This document shows, piece by piece, positions 36,629 through 45,369 of a stretch of 63,526 bases of DNA. The position numbers were made by a program, and so were the translations under genes. Every line of letters starts with the position of its first letter. Positions within the stretch are counted from its first letter, which is position 1. The DNA comes from Yinghuangia soli. Lineage in GTDB: Bacteria; Actinomycetota; Actinomycetes; Streptomycetales; Streptomycetaceae. The stretch spans positions 1-63,526 of the forward strand of contig NZ_JAKFHA010000048.1 of NCBI RefSeq assembly GCF_021502675.1. The letters run 5' to 3'. The notes below the pieces were generated by a model, which saw nothing but the letters and a program-made list of their open reading frames with translations, ran no database searches and was not told the DNA's origin.

Positions 36629-37047
36629 GTAGCGCAGCGTACGGAGGGAGGCCCGGTGTCCGTACAGAGGTTGACTTCCCAGCCGCGCAGTTCCGACCCG
36701 AGGCGGATGTGGCGACCCGGCCGCGCGGCATAGGCTGGGCGGCAGTCCTGCCGACTCCATCCCGACGAAATCGCGGCTACTTCGCGCCGACTCGGCGTCG
36801 ACTCGGCGTCGACACTGAGTGGACATTGCGTCGACTTTCCGGCGCCGCCGCGAAGAACTCATGGCGTCCTGCAGGTTGACGGACGCCTTAGGCTTGCCTG
36901 CGGTCCTCTTTCGGCACTTGATCACGCACTGCGGTCAAGTGGTTACCGACGGGCAGGAACTGACTGTACGTCATGTGCGTCGGTTCTCCCAGGAGGACAC
37001 GCACGGAACGCGGTGCACGGTACGCAGGACGGAAGCGAGGGGGATCG
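36629..37047. other. gene-free promoter region with an 11-bp tandem repeat
   Basis: 419 bases between the divergent response-regulator and PAP2 genes. No gene is supported. A direct repeat CGACTCGGCGT occurs twice without gap at 36788-36798 and 36799-36809, followed by further CGAC and GTCGAC copies to about 36835. Direct repeats with 11-bp spacing are typical for OmpR/PhoB-type binding, so this may be the regulator's own binding site. Confidence 0.45.
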
Positions 37048-37932
37048 GTGATCAGCAAGCTCAAGGCGCGGTTCGCCGGGAGAGCGGACCTCGCCGCCGC
37101 GGCCGAGCCCGTGGACCCGCTCGACCCGGTCGCCGTCCAGGCCGCGAAGAAGGCCAAGCGCCGGCGCACCATACGCGATGCGATCCGCGAGCTGCTGCTC
37201 GTCGCGGCGCTGTTCCTCGTCTACAAGTTCGGCCGCAACCTCGCGCCCGGCTCGGACTCCACCGCGCTGCACAACGCCAAGGAAGTCCTCACGCTGCAGA
37301 AGAACCTGCGGCTGCCGGACGAACTGGCCATCCAGCAGTGGTGGATCCAGTCGGATTGGCTGGTCTCCGCGGCGAACCGGTACTACGCGTACGTCCACTT
37401 CCCCGTGACGGTGGCCTTCCTCCTGTGGCTGTGGATCCGGCACCGCGACCACTACAAGTGGATACGCAATCTGCTGGCGATCATGACCGGCATCGCCCTG
37501 GTCATCCACATCCTGGTGCCGCTGGCCCCGCCGCGCATGATGGACGGCTTCGTGGACACCGGCATGATCGACGGGACGTCCCCGTATGCCAGCGAGGTCG
37601 GCGCCAAGATCGCCAATCAGTACGCCGCGATGCCCTCCCTGCACTTCGGCTGGGCCATCGTCGTGGCGATCGGCGTCATGGCCGTCTGGTGCAACCGCGA
37701 TCCGATGCGCAGGGTCGGCAGCAAGCTGATCTGGCTGCACCCGGCGATAACGCTCCTGGTCATCGTCGTCACGGCCAACCACTACTGGCTGGACGCGTTC
37801 GTCGCCACGCTGCTGCTGGCGGTGGCCATGGTGGTGGTCCCCTTCCCGGACCGCTCGCCGCACGCGAAGCTCGTCCGGATAATCCCGAGCCCCCGGGCGC
37901 CGGTCCGCGAAAGCGTGTCCGCCAGGCCCTGA
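37048..37932 (+). CDS. PAP2-family phosphatase or inositolphosphotransferase-like membrane protein
   Basis: 294 residues with about six membrane helices. The PAP2 catalytic motifs are visible: motif 2 AMPSLHFGWAI and motif 3 TANHYWLDAFVA. LHNAKEVLTLQKNL and the QWW block match the actinobacterial PAP2_3 subgroup, whose members dephosphorylate or transfer head groups of phospholipids. GTG 37048 follows GAGGGGG at about 6 bases. It is monocistronic with a strong terminator. Confidence 0.85.
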   Translation: MISKLKARFAGRADLAAAAEPVDPLDPVAVQAAKKAKRRRTIRDAIRELLLVAALFLVYKFGRNLAPGSDSTALHNAKEVLTLQKNLRLPDELAIQQWWIQSDWLVSAANRYYAYVHFPVTVAFLLWLWIRHRDHYKWIRNLLAIMTGIALVIHILVPLAPPRMMDGFVDTGMIDGTSPYASEVGAKIANQYAAMPSLHFGWAIVVAIGVMAVWCNRDPMRRVGSKLIWLHPAITLLVIVVTANHYWLDAFVATLLLAVAMVVVPFPDRSPHAKLVRIIPSPRAPVRESVSARP

Positions 37933-37955
37933 CGGCCGGTCCTCCGAGTCCGCTG

Positions 37956-37991
37956 CGAAGCCCGTCCCCGCACCCGCGGGGGCGGGCTTCG
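37956..37991 (+). terminator. PAP2 gene terminator
   Basis: A 16-bp stem (37956-37971 with 37976-37991) with one G-U pair and an ACCC loop, 24 bases after the stop. Confidence 0.85.
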
Positions 37992-38082
37992 GCGTCTCCG
38001 GCGCCCGCTCGGCATCCGGGGGGCGGCCCCGAACGGGCGTGTTCCGGGGGCGGTCCGGGTGGTCGGCGCCGATGATCGGGGT

Positions 38083-39627
38083 ATGGCGGAGACGGTGCAG
38101 CCCGGGGGAGTGCGGTACGGGTCCGGGGTCGGGCGGTGGATTCTGCTGGCCACCGTGCTGGGGTCGGGCATCGTCATGCTGGACGGCACGGTCGTCAACG
38201 TCGCCCTGCCGACCATCGGGCGGGACCTCGACGCGTCGGTGGCCGCGCTGCAGTGGATCGTCAACGCGTACACGCTGACGCTGGCCGGGCTGATCCTGCT
38301 GGGCGGGGCGCTCGGCGACCGGTACGGGCGCAAGAAGGTGTTCGTCATCGGGGTGGCGTGGTTCGCGGTGGCGTCGCTGCTGTGCGGACTGGCCCCGAAC
38401 GTGGAGATGCTGATCGCCGCCCGGGCCCTGCAGGGCATCGGCGGAGCGCTGCTGACGCCGGGTTCGCTGGCCATCATCCAGGCCACGTTCGCCGCGGACG
38501 ACCGGCCCAAGGCGGTCGGGGCGTGGTCCGGGCTGGGCGGCGTGGCGACCGCGATCGGGCCGTTCCTGGGCGGCTGGCTGGTCGACTCGGTGAGCTGGCG
38601 GTGGATTTTCCTGATCAATCTGCCGCTCGCCGTGGTGACCATCGCGGTCGCGCTGCGGCATGTTCCGGAGACATTCGATCCGAAGGTGTCGGGACGCTTC
38701 GACGTGGGCGGTGCCGCCCTCGCCGCGCTGTCGCTCGCCGGGGTGACCTGGGCGCTGATCGCCGCGCCCGACTCGCTGCCCACCGCGGTCGGCGCCGGGA
38801 TCGTCGGGGTGGGCGCGGGCATGGCGTTCGTGGCCCTGGAGCGCCGCGTGCGGGAGCCGATGCTGCCGCTGGACATCTTCCGGTCGCGGCAGTTCACCGC
38901 GGTCAACATCGTGACCCTGTGCGTGTACGCGGCGCTCAGCGCGGTGATGTTCTTCCTGGTCCTGCAGCTGCAGACGGTCTCGGGCTACTCCCCGCAGAAC
39001 TCCGGCCTGGCGACGCTGCCGATCACCGTGCTGATGCTCCTGCTGTCCGCGCGGGCCGGGGAGTTGGCCAAGCGCATCGGGCCGCGGCTGCCGATGACCG
39101 TCGGCCCGCTGCTGTGCGCGGCCGGGCTGCTGCTGATGCTGCGGATCGGCCCGGACGCGAACTACATGACCGACGTCTTCCCCGGTGTGGCCGTGCTGGG
39201 CCTCGGCCTGTCGGTCACCGTGGCCCCGCTGACGGCGACCGTGCTGGCCTCGGTGGACGTCGCGCGGGCCGGCATCGCGAGCGGCGTCAACAACGCGGCA
39301 GCCCGGGCCGCGGGCCTGCTGGCGGTCGCCGGGCTGCCCGCGGTGGTCGGGCTGACCGGGGACGGCTACCAGGTCCCCGGGACCGTCGACTCGGGTTTCG
39401 ACCAGGCGATGTGGATCTCCGCGGTCCTGCTCGTGCTCGGTGCGGTGCTGGCCTGGCTGACGGTGCGTTCGGACGCGCTGGAGACCCCGCCGGACGCCGA
39501 GCCGCACGCCGAGCCGTGCTGCAAGACTTGCTGCGCGGTCGGGGCACCGCCGCTGGAGGGCGATGCGGCGCGCAGCCGCCCCGAGGTCAGCGGCCCCGGC
39601 GGCGGGCCCGCGCCCGGCGCACACTGA
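38083..39627 (+). CDS. MFS drug exporter, DHA2 type, with cysteine-rich tail
   Basis: 514 residues, 14 predicted helices. Motifs: MLDGTVVNVALPTIGRDL, GGALGDRYGRKKV, AARALQGIGGALLTPGSLAI, GPFLGGWLVDSVSWRW. ATG 38083 starts AETVQPGG; an upstream in-frame ATG lacks support. Substrate unknown. The cytoplasmic C-terminus has PCCKTCCAVG, four cysteines within nine residues, unusual in this family and a possible metal or redox site. Its last 41 bases overlap the convergent small membrane protein gene. Confidence 0.9.
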   Translation: MAETVQPGGVRYGSGVGRWILLATVLGSGIVMLDGTVVNVALPTIGRDLDASVAALQWIVNAYTLTLAGLILLGGALGDRYGRKKVFVIGVAWFAVASLLCGLAPNVEMLIAARALQGIGGALLTPGSLAIIQATFAADDRPKAVGAWSGLGGVATAIGPFLGGWLVDSVSWRWIFLINLPLAVVTIAVALRHVPETFDPKVSGRFDVGGAALAALSLAGVTWALIAAPDSLPTAVGAGIVGVGAGMAFVALERRVREPMLPLDIFRSRQFTAVNIVTLCVYAALSAVMFFLVLQLQTVSGYSPQNSGLATLPITVLMLLLSARAGELAKRIGPRLPMTVGPLLCAAGLLLMLRIGPDANYMTDVFPGVAVLGLGLSVTVAPLTATVLASVDVARAGIASGVNNAAARAAGLLAVAGLPAVVGLTGDGYQVPGTVDSGFDQAMWISAVLLVLGAVLAWLTVRSDALETPPDAEPHAEPCCKTCCAVGAPPLEGDAARSRPEVSGPGGGPAPGAH

Positions 39628-39880
39628 CCGCGACGGTCAGCGCGGCCAGCGCCGCGGCGAAGGTGACGGCCCCGACGGCGATCGGGGTGGCGTCGGTCGG
39701 ATGGAAATCGCCGATCTCCCGCCAGATCGCGAGGTGGGCGATCGTGACCATGAGCGGCGCCAGGACGATTCCGAGGGCGGGGAGCAGGAGCCACAGGGCG
39801 CGGGGGCGCCCGCGGGGAGCGGCGGATCCGCGGTGCGGTCCGGTGACGGCGTCTTGCGGTGCCGGAGGCTGCAGAGTCAT
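39587..39880 (-). CDS. small two-helix membrane protein
   Basis: About 97 residues with two hydrophobic helices (LWLLLPALGIVLAPLMVTIAHLA and AIAVGAVTFAAALAALTVAVSV) and a basic end RRARARRRGR. ATG 39880 precedes TLQPPAP. No family recognised. It converges with and overlaps the MFS gene by 41 bases. Confidence 0.5.
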   Translation of the reverse strand: MTLQPPAPQDAVTGPHRGSAAPRGRPRALWLLLPALGIVLAPLMVTIAHLAIWREIGDFHPTDATPIAVGAVTFAAALAALTVAVSVRRARARRRGR

Positions 39881-39928
39881 GTCCGCAGGTTCGCCGCCGG
39901 GCGGCCCTGCCGACAAGAGCACGCGTAC

Positions 39929-40681
39929 TCAGTTCCCAGGGCCTGCTTGGGTGTTCGCCGGTGCGGCGAGGACGGTACGCGCCTGCCAGGCCAGCGCGTC
40001 GGCGATCTCCCCGGGCGTCCGGCCCGCTTCGAGCTGCGCGCCGAGGTGGTCCGCGGCGAGCGGTGCGAGCAGGGCGCCGGCCAGGACGTCGGCGGCCGTC
40101 GCGGCGTGCCCGGCGCCGGCGAGCAGGACCGCCAGGTGCCGGTGCCAGAACCGGTACGCGCCGATCCGGTAGCGCGCCCCGGGCGAGGCGGTCTCGGAGG
40201 CCCGGACCAGTTCGAGGTTGGCGAAGGCGTACTCCAGGTAGGCGCGGGTGAAGGCCTCGGCCCGGTCCGCGGCCCGGTCCGCGGCTGCGGCCGCGGAGTC
40301 CGGAGCACCGGGATACGGGCCCAGCGGTGCCGGCCCGCCGAGGATCGCCTGCTGCAGGTCGGTCTCGCGCTCGTTCAGCAGCGCCGCGGCCAGGCCGGCC
40401 CGGTCCCCGAAGCGCCGGAACAGCGTGCCCTTGCCGACCCCGGCCGCGGTCGCGACGGCGTCCATGGACACGTTCTCCACGCCGTGCTCGGCGAAGAGCG
40501 CGGCGGCCGCGTCGAGGATCAGGCGGCGGTTGCGGACCGCGTCGGCGCGCTCGCGGCGCGGCGGTCCGGAGCCGATCGCGAGGTCCACGGAATCAGTCGC
40601 GGCATCGGTCGCGGAATCGGTCGTTGACGAAGCGGACTGCGGTCCGTTACGTTTGCCAGGCACAACCGGACCATAGTCCAC
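39929..40681 (-). CDS. TetR family regulator
   Basis: About 250 residues. HTH at about 55-80 (VSMDAVATAAGVGKGTLFRRFGDRAGL). The first 40 residues are Ser/Thr/Asp-rich and divergent. Two GTG starts are possible, 40681 and 40663. The operator-like palindrome at 40668-40679 would lie inside the gene if 40681 is used, so 40663 or a later start may be right. Divergent from the rhodanese gene, which it may regulate. Confidence 0.82.
   Translation of the reverse strand: MDYGPVVPGKRNGPQSASSTTDSATDAATDSVDLAIGSGPPRRERADAVRNRRLILDAAAALFAEHGVENVSMDAVATAAGVGKGTLFRRFGDRAGLAAALLNERETDLQQAILGGPAPLGPYPGAPDSAAAAADRAADRAEAFTRAYLEYAFANLELVRASETASPGARYRIGAYRFWHRHLAVLLAGAGHAATAADVLAGALLAPLAADHLGAQLEAGRTPGEIADALAWQARTVLAAPANTQAGPGN
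40668..40679. promoter_or_regulatory. TetR operator candidate GGACCATAGTCC
   Basis: The site has GGAC and GTCC arms around CATA, in the narrow gap between the divergent TetR and rhodanese genes. Short GGAC-type palindromes are common TetR targets. Confidence 0.45.
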
Positions 40682-40702
40682 TTATCTGAGGGGTGTCCAC
40701 TC

Positions 40703-41029
40703 ATGACTGCTCTGATCACCCGTGAGGAGCTGCGCGAGGCGGTCGCGGCCGGCACGGTCACGGTCGTCGACGCGCTCGGCGGCGAGTACTACGCCAAGCA
40801 GCACCTGCCCGGCGCGGTCGCGCTGCACCCGTCCGAGGTCGCCGACCGGGCCGCCGAGGTCCTGCCCGACCCGACCCGCCCGGTCGTCACCTACTGCAGC
40901 AACGCCGCCTGCCCCAACAGCGGCCAGGTCGCCGACGCGCTCGTCCGGCTCGGGTACGCCGATGTGCGCAAGTACAAGGAGGGCATCGAGGACTGGGTGG
41001 ACGCAGGGCTGCCCACCGAGAGCGCCTGA
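40703..41029 (+). CDS. rhodanese-like sulfurtransferase domain protein
   Basis: A 108-residue single rhodanese domain: VTVVDALGGEYYAKQHLPGAVAL, then the active-site loop VTYCSNAACPNSG with the persulfide-carrying Cys, then ALVRLGYADVRKYKEGIEDW. It may move sulfane sulfur or act in redox control. ATG 40703 is close to the TetR operator, so it is probably under that repressor. Confidence 0.9.
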   Translation: MTALITREELREAVAAGTVTVVDALGGEYYAKQHLPGAVALHPSEVADRAAEVLPDPTRPVVTYCSNAACPNSGQVADALVRLGYADVRKYKEGIEDWVDAGLPTESA

Positions 41030-41113
41030 GCGGACCGGAAGAACCGCAGGCCGGCCTGACATCGGCCGGGCCGGCCGCGCCGCGAAGTGCCGTGGTCCGC
41101 AACGGGCGATTTA

Positions 41114-41836
41114 ATGGCCGACATGCCCCGCAAGCAGCCTGCCGTGCCCGCCGAACCCCCGGACCCCGCGGACTCGGCGGAGGCCGAGGCGGTATCCGGG
41201 GCTGCCGTCCCGGGGGCCGCCGCCCCCGAGTCCGCGGGTCCCGGCGCGGCCCGCCTGGCGGCCGCCGATTCGTCGGTGGCGGCCGTGGTGGCCCGCAACG
41301 TCCGGGCCCGGCGCACCGAGCGCGGCATGACCCTGGGCGAACTGGCCGAGCGCTCCGGGGTGAGCCGCCGCATGCTGACCCTGATCGAGCAGGGCCAGGC
41401 GAACCCGAGTCTGGGCACCGTCGAGCGGATCGGCCGCGCGGTCGGCGCGCATTTCGCGGAGCTGGTCGGCGCGCGCACCGGCCCCGGCCTGTCGCTCGCC
41501 GGACCCGCGTCGATGATCACGCTGTGGACGTCGCCGGCCGGCGGCTACGGCCGCATGGCGGTCACCGGCTCGGGTCTGCACCGCACCGAGCTGTGGGACT
41601 GGCTGCTCATGCCCGGCGACCGCTACCGCGCGGTCCAGGACCCCGCCGGCACCGAGGAGTTGCTCCTCGTGTCGGACGGGGTCCTGGTGCTGGAGTTCGC
41701 CGACGGGCGGCACCCGGTGGCGGCCGGCGCCGCGGCGCGGTTCCCGGCGGACCAGCAGTACGCGTACGTCAACGAGTCGGACCGCCCGGTCCGCTTCGCC
41801 CGCAACACCCTTCCGGCGCCGCTGCCCGCCAGCTGA
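41114..41836 (+). CDS. XRE-cupin transcriptional regulator
   Basis: 240 residues: a Pro/Ala-rich N-terminal 55 residues, an XRE helix-turn-helix (about 63-118, RRTERGMTLGELAERSGVSR then LTLIEQGQANPSLGTVERIGRAV), and a C-terminal cupin (about 165-235, TELWDWLLMPGDRYRAVQDPAGTEELLLV). Such regulators bind a small ligand in the cupin and often control amino-acid catabolism. It converges on the eutC-like gene; the TTGCGCAA/TTGC palindrome upstream of the eutB-like gene may be its target. ATG 41114 or 41123. Confidence 0.85.
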   Translation: MADMPRKQPAVPAEPPDPADSAEAEAVSGAAVPGAAAPESAGPGAARLAAADSSVAAVVARNVRARRTERGMTLGELAERSGVSRRMLTLIEQGQANPSLGTVERIGRAVGAHFAELVGARTGPGLSLAGPASMITLWTSPAGGYGRMAVTGSGLHRTELWDWLLMPGDRYRAVQDPAGTEELLLVSDGVLVLEFADGRHPVAAGAAARFPADQQYAYVNESDRPVRFARNTLPAPLPAS

Positions 41837-41857
41837 CGGCCGGCCGCGGAACCCGGT

Positions 41858-42874
41858 TCAGGTACGCCGCGCCGCGAGCGCGTCCGCCAGCGCGCTGCCG
41901 ACCGCGGCGTCCTCGGCGCCGATCCCGGTCAGGTCCGCCACCGTGATCTGCTCGGCCGAGGTCCGCCCGGCCGTGCGTCCCGCGATGACGTCGCCGAGGG
42001 CCACCAGCGGCAGCGAGGCCGCGATGCCCGCGGCGGCCGCGTACTGGAGTTCGCCGACCCGAAGGCACTGGGCCACGTCGTCGGCCGCGACGACATCGGC
42101 GCGTTCGAGGACCGACAGCGCCAGTTCGCGCTTGCCCTCCATGTCGGCGCCGACCGCCGTGACATGTGCGCCCGGCTTGAGCCAGGCCCCGTGCACGAGC
42201 GCCTCGCGCGACGGGGTCGCGGTGACGACCACGTCGGCCTGCCGCACGGCCTCTTCGGCGCTGCCGGCCACCTCGACCGTCCAGTCGTGCAGGAGGCGCA
42301 TCCGGGCGGCGAACTCCTCGGCACGGCCCCGGTCGAGGCCGTACACGAGCAGCCGGGACGGCTTGCGCACCTGCAGCAGCGCGGCCATCTGCCGGACGCC
42401 CTGCACACCCGTGCCGATCACCGCCGCGGTCCCGACGTCCTCGCGGGCGAGCGCGTCGGCGGCGGCGGCACCCGCGGCACCCGTGCGGATGTCGGTCAGG
42501 TAGCCGTTGTCCAGGGCGATGACCACGGGGAATCCGGTGGCCGCGTCGGCGATGATGCTCAGCCCCGAACCCGTGGGCAGGCCTTGGTCCTTGTTGCCGT
42601 AGAAGCCGGTCGCGAGCTTGGCCGCGTAGTGCGCGGCGCCGTGGATGTGCGCGCCCTTGATGTGCACCTCGCCCTGGCGGTCCGGGATTTCGAGGTGCCA
42701 GGGGTCGGGCTGCGAGACCTGCCCGGCGGCCTGCGCGACGAGTGCTTCGCGGGTGACGTGCAGCGCGACGTCCGCGGTGACGAGTGCCTCCACTTCGGCC
42801 TGCGACACGACGGTCGGCACGGGGAGGCCGCCGTTCGCGGCAGAAGTCTCGGCGGGGCTGGGCAGTTCAGTCAT
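41858..42874 (-). CDS. ornithine cyclodeaminase/mu-crystallin family protein (EutC-like)
   Basis: 338 residues. Rossmann motif in AAVIGTGVQGVRQMAALLQ, substrate block HIKGAHIHGAAHYAAKLATGFYGN with the conserved Lys, [20 protein letters not shown]. Family members include ornithine cyclodeaminase, ketimine reductases and EutC of (hydroxy)ectoine degradation. The partner threonine-dehydratase gene overlaps it by 8 bases, the pairing seen for EutB/EutC, but no ectoine hydrolase genes are in the window, so the substrate stays open. Confidence 0.85.
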   Translation of the reverse strand: MTELPSPAETSAANGGLPVPTVVSQAEVEALVTADVALHVTREALVAQAAGQVSQPDPWHLEIPDRQGEVHIKGAHIHGAAHYAAKLATGFYGNKDQGLPTGSGLSIIADAATGFPVVIALDNGYLTDIRTGAAGAAAADALAREDVGTAAVIGTGVQGVRQMAALLQVRKPSRLLVYGLDRGRAEEFAARMRLLHDWTVEVAGSAEEAVRQADVVVTATPSREALVHGAWLKPGAHVTAVGADMEGKRELALSVLERADVVAADDVAQCLRVGELQYAAAAGIAASLPLVALGDVIAGRTAGRTSAEQITVADLTGIGAEDAAVGSALADALAARRT

Positions 42875-43826
42875 GGTGCAGAACCTTCGCGTAGGCGTCC
42901 GCGGTGATGTTGCGGCCGCTGAGGACGACGGCGAGGCGGCCCCGGTCGGGGGCCGGCACCCGCCCGGCGAGGACCGCGGCCGCGGCGGCCGCCCCTGCGC
43001 CTTCGACGACGATGCCGTGGTGCGTGAACAACCACCGCATGGCGTCGTGGACTTCGGACTCGGATACGTGGGTGAGGCGGACCGTGCCGTCGCGCACTCC
43101 GGCGCGCAGCACGTCCGGCGTCGGGCAGCCGTCCTCGAGGTTACCGGTCAGCCCGTCGGCGATGCTGTCGCCGATCTCGCAGGGCATGATGCGCCCGGCG
43201 TGGACGGCGGTCGACACCGCCCGGGAGGCCTCGACCTCGACGCCGACCACGCGGGCGTCGCCGTGCTCACGGGCCCACAGGGCCAGGCCTGCCGCCAGCC
43301 CGCCGCCACCGACCGCGCACACCACGGTCAGCGGCCCCGGCACCTCGGCGGCGATCTCCGTGCCGATGGTGGCCTGCCCGGCGATGACGTCGGGATGGGC
43401 GTACGCGGAGACGTAATGCGCGCCGCGCTCGGCGGCGAGCTTGAGGGCATGCCCCTCGGCCTCGTCGAACCCGCTGCCGTGCAGCACCAGTTCGATCGGA
43501 CTGCCGCGCAGCTTCGCGATCTTGGCGGGAGAGGCGTCGCGCGCCACCACGACGGTGACCTCGCGGCCGGTCGGCCCGGCGGCGTACGCCATGCCGAGAG
43601 CGTGGTTGCCCGCACTCGCGGTGACGGCGGAAGCGCCCGGCGGCAGCGCGTCGAGCGCGGCCAGCGCGCCGCGCACCTTGAACGCGCCGACCGGCTGCAT
43701 GGTCTCCAGCTTGAGCAGCGCACCGGGGGCGAGCCCGGTGGCGATCAGCGGCGTCGGCACGAGATGCCGCGCGACGACCGCGCGGGCACGGGCCAGGTCA
43801 TAGGGGGCGGAGATGTCGTCGGGCAT
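42867..43826 (-). CDS. threonine dehydratase-like PLP enzyme (EutB-like)
   Basis: 319 residues, fold type II PLP. The PLP lysine is in LETMQPVGAFKVRGALAAL, the substrate loop in TASAGNHALGMAYAA and the phosphate-binding glycine loop in AVGGGGLAAGL. It would deaminate a hydroxyl-amino acid (Thr/Ser or a hydroxyectoine-derived compound). No ACT domain, so no isoleucine feedback. First gene of a two-gene operon; the GCAATATATTGC palindrome lies 32 bases upstream of ATG 43826. Confidence 0.88.
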   Translation of the reverse strand: MPDDISAPYDLARARAVVARHLVPTPLIATGLAPGALLKLETMQPVGAFKVRGALAALDALPPGASAVTASAGNHALGMAYAAGPTGREVTVVVARDASPAKIAKLRGSPIELVLHGSGFDEAEGHALKLAAERGAHYVSAYAHPDVIAGQATIGTEIAAEVPGPLTVVCAVGGGGLAAGLALWAREHGDARVVGVEVEASRAVSTAVHAGRIMPCEIGDSIADGLTGNLEDGCPTPDVLRAGVRDGTVRLTHVSESEVHDAMRWLFTHHGIVVEGAGAAAAAAVLAGRVPAPDRGRLAVVLSGRNITADAYAKVLHHD

Positions 43827-43857
43827 GCTTCGAGCATTACACCGTTCCCCTAGATGT

Positions 43858-43869
43858 GCAATATATTGC
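43858..43869. promoter_or_regulatory. operator candidate GCAATATATTGC
   Basis: A perfect 12-bp palindrome flanked by further partial symmetry (TGTGCAATATATTGCGCAA, 43855-43873), in the promoter of the eutBC-like operon. It is placed where a repressor would block polymerase. Confidence 0.6.
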
Positions 43870-43929
43870 GCAACTCTACGGTTGGTCCTGCTCTGGCTCA
43901 GCCGCGGATCCGGCCTGGCCCGGCCCGGC

Positions 43930-45084
43930 TCAGCCCGGCTCCACCGGTCGGAACGGCGGACCGACCGGAGGCTTGACCGCCCGCCAGGCCAATACGTCCA
44001 CCGGCCGGCCGTCGAAGAGCAGGAAGAGCGCGCTCTTGTACTCCTTGTATCGGGGCGCTGCGGCCGCTGCCGCGAAGGACCGGCGGTCGGGCTGCGGTCC
44101 GATTTCGGCGTACGCCGCCTGTGCCGCGTCCGTCCAGGCATCGTGTGCGGCCCGCAGGCGCCCCGCGACGCCCAGGATCCAGGTCCGGAACTCGTCGGGC
44201 ATCCGCTCGAACAACTCGGCCACGTCCCCGCCCGCGGCCAGGACCTCCCAGATCGAGCGCTCGGTGGTGCGCGAGACCGCGGCGTGCAGCCGCACGTAGT
44301 CGGCGAGTTTGACCTTCACCCGCACGCCGGAGGCGAAGCGCACCACCCACCCCTCGGCCGACGTCCCGGCCACCGGGGCGCCGTCGATTCCCCGGTCCGC
44401 CTTTGCCAGCCGGGCCAGTTCGGCCAGCGAGGCGACCTGGTGCACCCGCACGACCCGGCCGCCCAGTTGCCGCCAGGCCGCCACCCCGTACGGAAGCGGG
44501 AGTTCGGTGCCGTCCGCGGCGAATACGGCGATCAGCACCAGGGATTCGGTGCTCCCGTTGTCGACCACGATGCGGTTGCCCGGGTAGACGATCTCCGCGA
44601 GGTACGTCACGCCGGGGACCAGCGCCGAGGTGTCGCGGGCATCCAGCCAGTCCTGCGCCCACCGGGCCTGCTCGGAGCGGAACGCGGCCTTGGTCGCGAC
44701 GTGCCAGCCGCCCGCGTAGTGGAAGACGATGCCGAGACTGCCGTCGACCTTGTCGTACACCTCGAACGCCTCGCCGTCGGGGAGTTCCGGCGCGTAAGGC
44801 GAATCAGCTTGGTGCTGCTCGTAGTTGAAGAACTTCGGGAACGCCGTGGCGACCAGCTCGCCGGTGCGGTCGTCGGCCACCAGGCCGCGGCAGCGGCGCG
44901 TGACGTCCGTCCAGTGGTTGTCGAACACGCACTGCGGTCCGTACGAGTAGACCGACAGCGGAAGCGAGGGATGCTGCGTGCGGCGCACCCGTCCCGCCGC
45001 TATCTCGGCGGCCAAGTCGGCGGCGTCCAGGATCTCGGACAGCAGCGGACGGGCCGGGGCTGGTGGAGCGGGCAGGGCGGACAT
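43930..45084 (-). CDS. T4 Rnl1-like RNA ligase
   Basis: About 384 residues with the nucleotidyltransferase ligase motifs of the T4 RNA ligase 1 group: motif I VYDKVDGSLGIV (Lys takes AMP), Ia ATKAAFRSEQARWA, III TYLAEIVYPGNRIVVDNG, IV SAEGWVVRFASG and V VKVKLADYVRLH. The C-terminal 120 residues are helical. It should seal RNA 5'-phosphate and 3'-hydroxyl ends, for example repairing tRNA nicked by anticodon nucleases. No polynucleotide kinase or nuclease gene is adjacent. ATG 45084 has CGGGAG about 7 bases upstream; ATG 45105 is in frame without a site. Confidence 0.85.
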   Translation of the reverse strand: MSALPAPPAPARPLLSEILDAADLAAEIAAGRVRRTQHPSLPLSVYSYGPQCVFDNHWTDVTRRCRGLVADDRTGELVATAFPKFFNYEQHQADSPYAPELPDGEAFEVYDKVDGSLGIVFHYAGGWHVATKAAFRSEQARWAQDWLDARDTSALVPGVTYLAEIVYPGNRIVVDNGSTESLVLIAVFAADGTELPLPYGVAAWRQLGGRVVRVHQVASLAELARLAKADRGIDGAPVAGTSAEGWVVRFASGVRVKVKLADYVRLHAAVSRTTERSIWEVLAAGGDVAELFERMPDEFRTWILGVAGRLRAAHDAWTDAAQAAYAEIGPQPDRRSFAAAAAAPRYKEYKSALFLLFDGRPVDVLAWRAVKPPVGPPFRPVEPG

Positions 45085-45369
45085 CCGAAACTCCCGGGTT
45101 GGCATCGGCCGGCAGCCCGATTATGCGAGCCCGCACCGCCGCAAGGCGCGCCATTTTCCGCGGGCGCACCGCCTACCCCGGGGCGGCGTCGCGACTACGC
45201 ATATCGGGTTCTTTAGTCCCGTCCGTCGTGTCCGCCGCGTTCCCAGCGGATAGCGGGCGAACGCCGGGTGGGCATCGGCCACCCGCGGACGTGCCGGCGC
45301 CCCGGTTTCGTTGCGGATACCGGGTGTGCGCCGCATAGCGTCGACGGCGTAGAAAGAAAGGACCATTCG

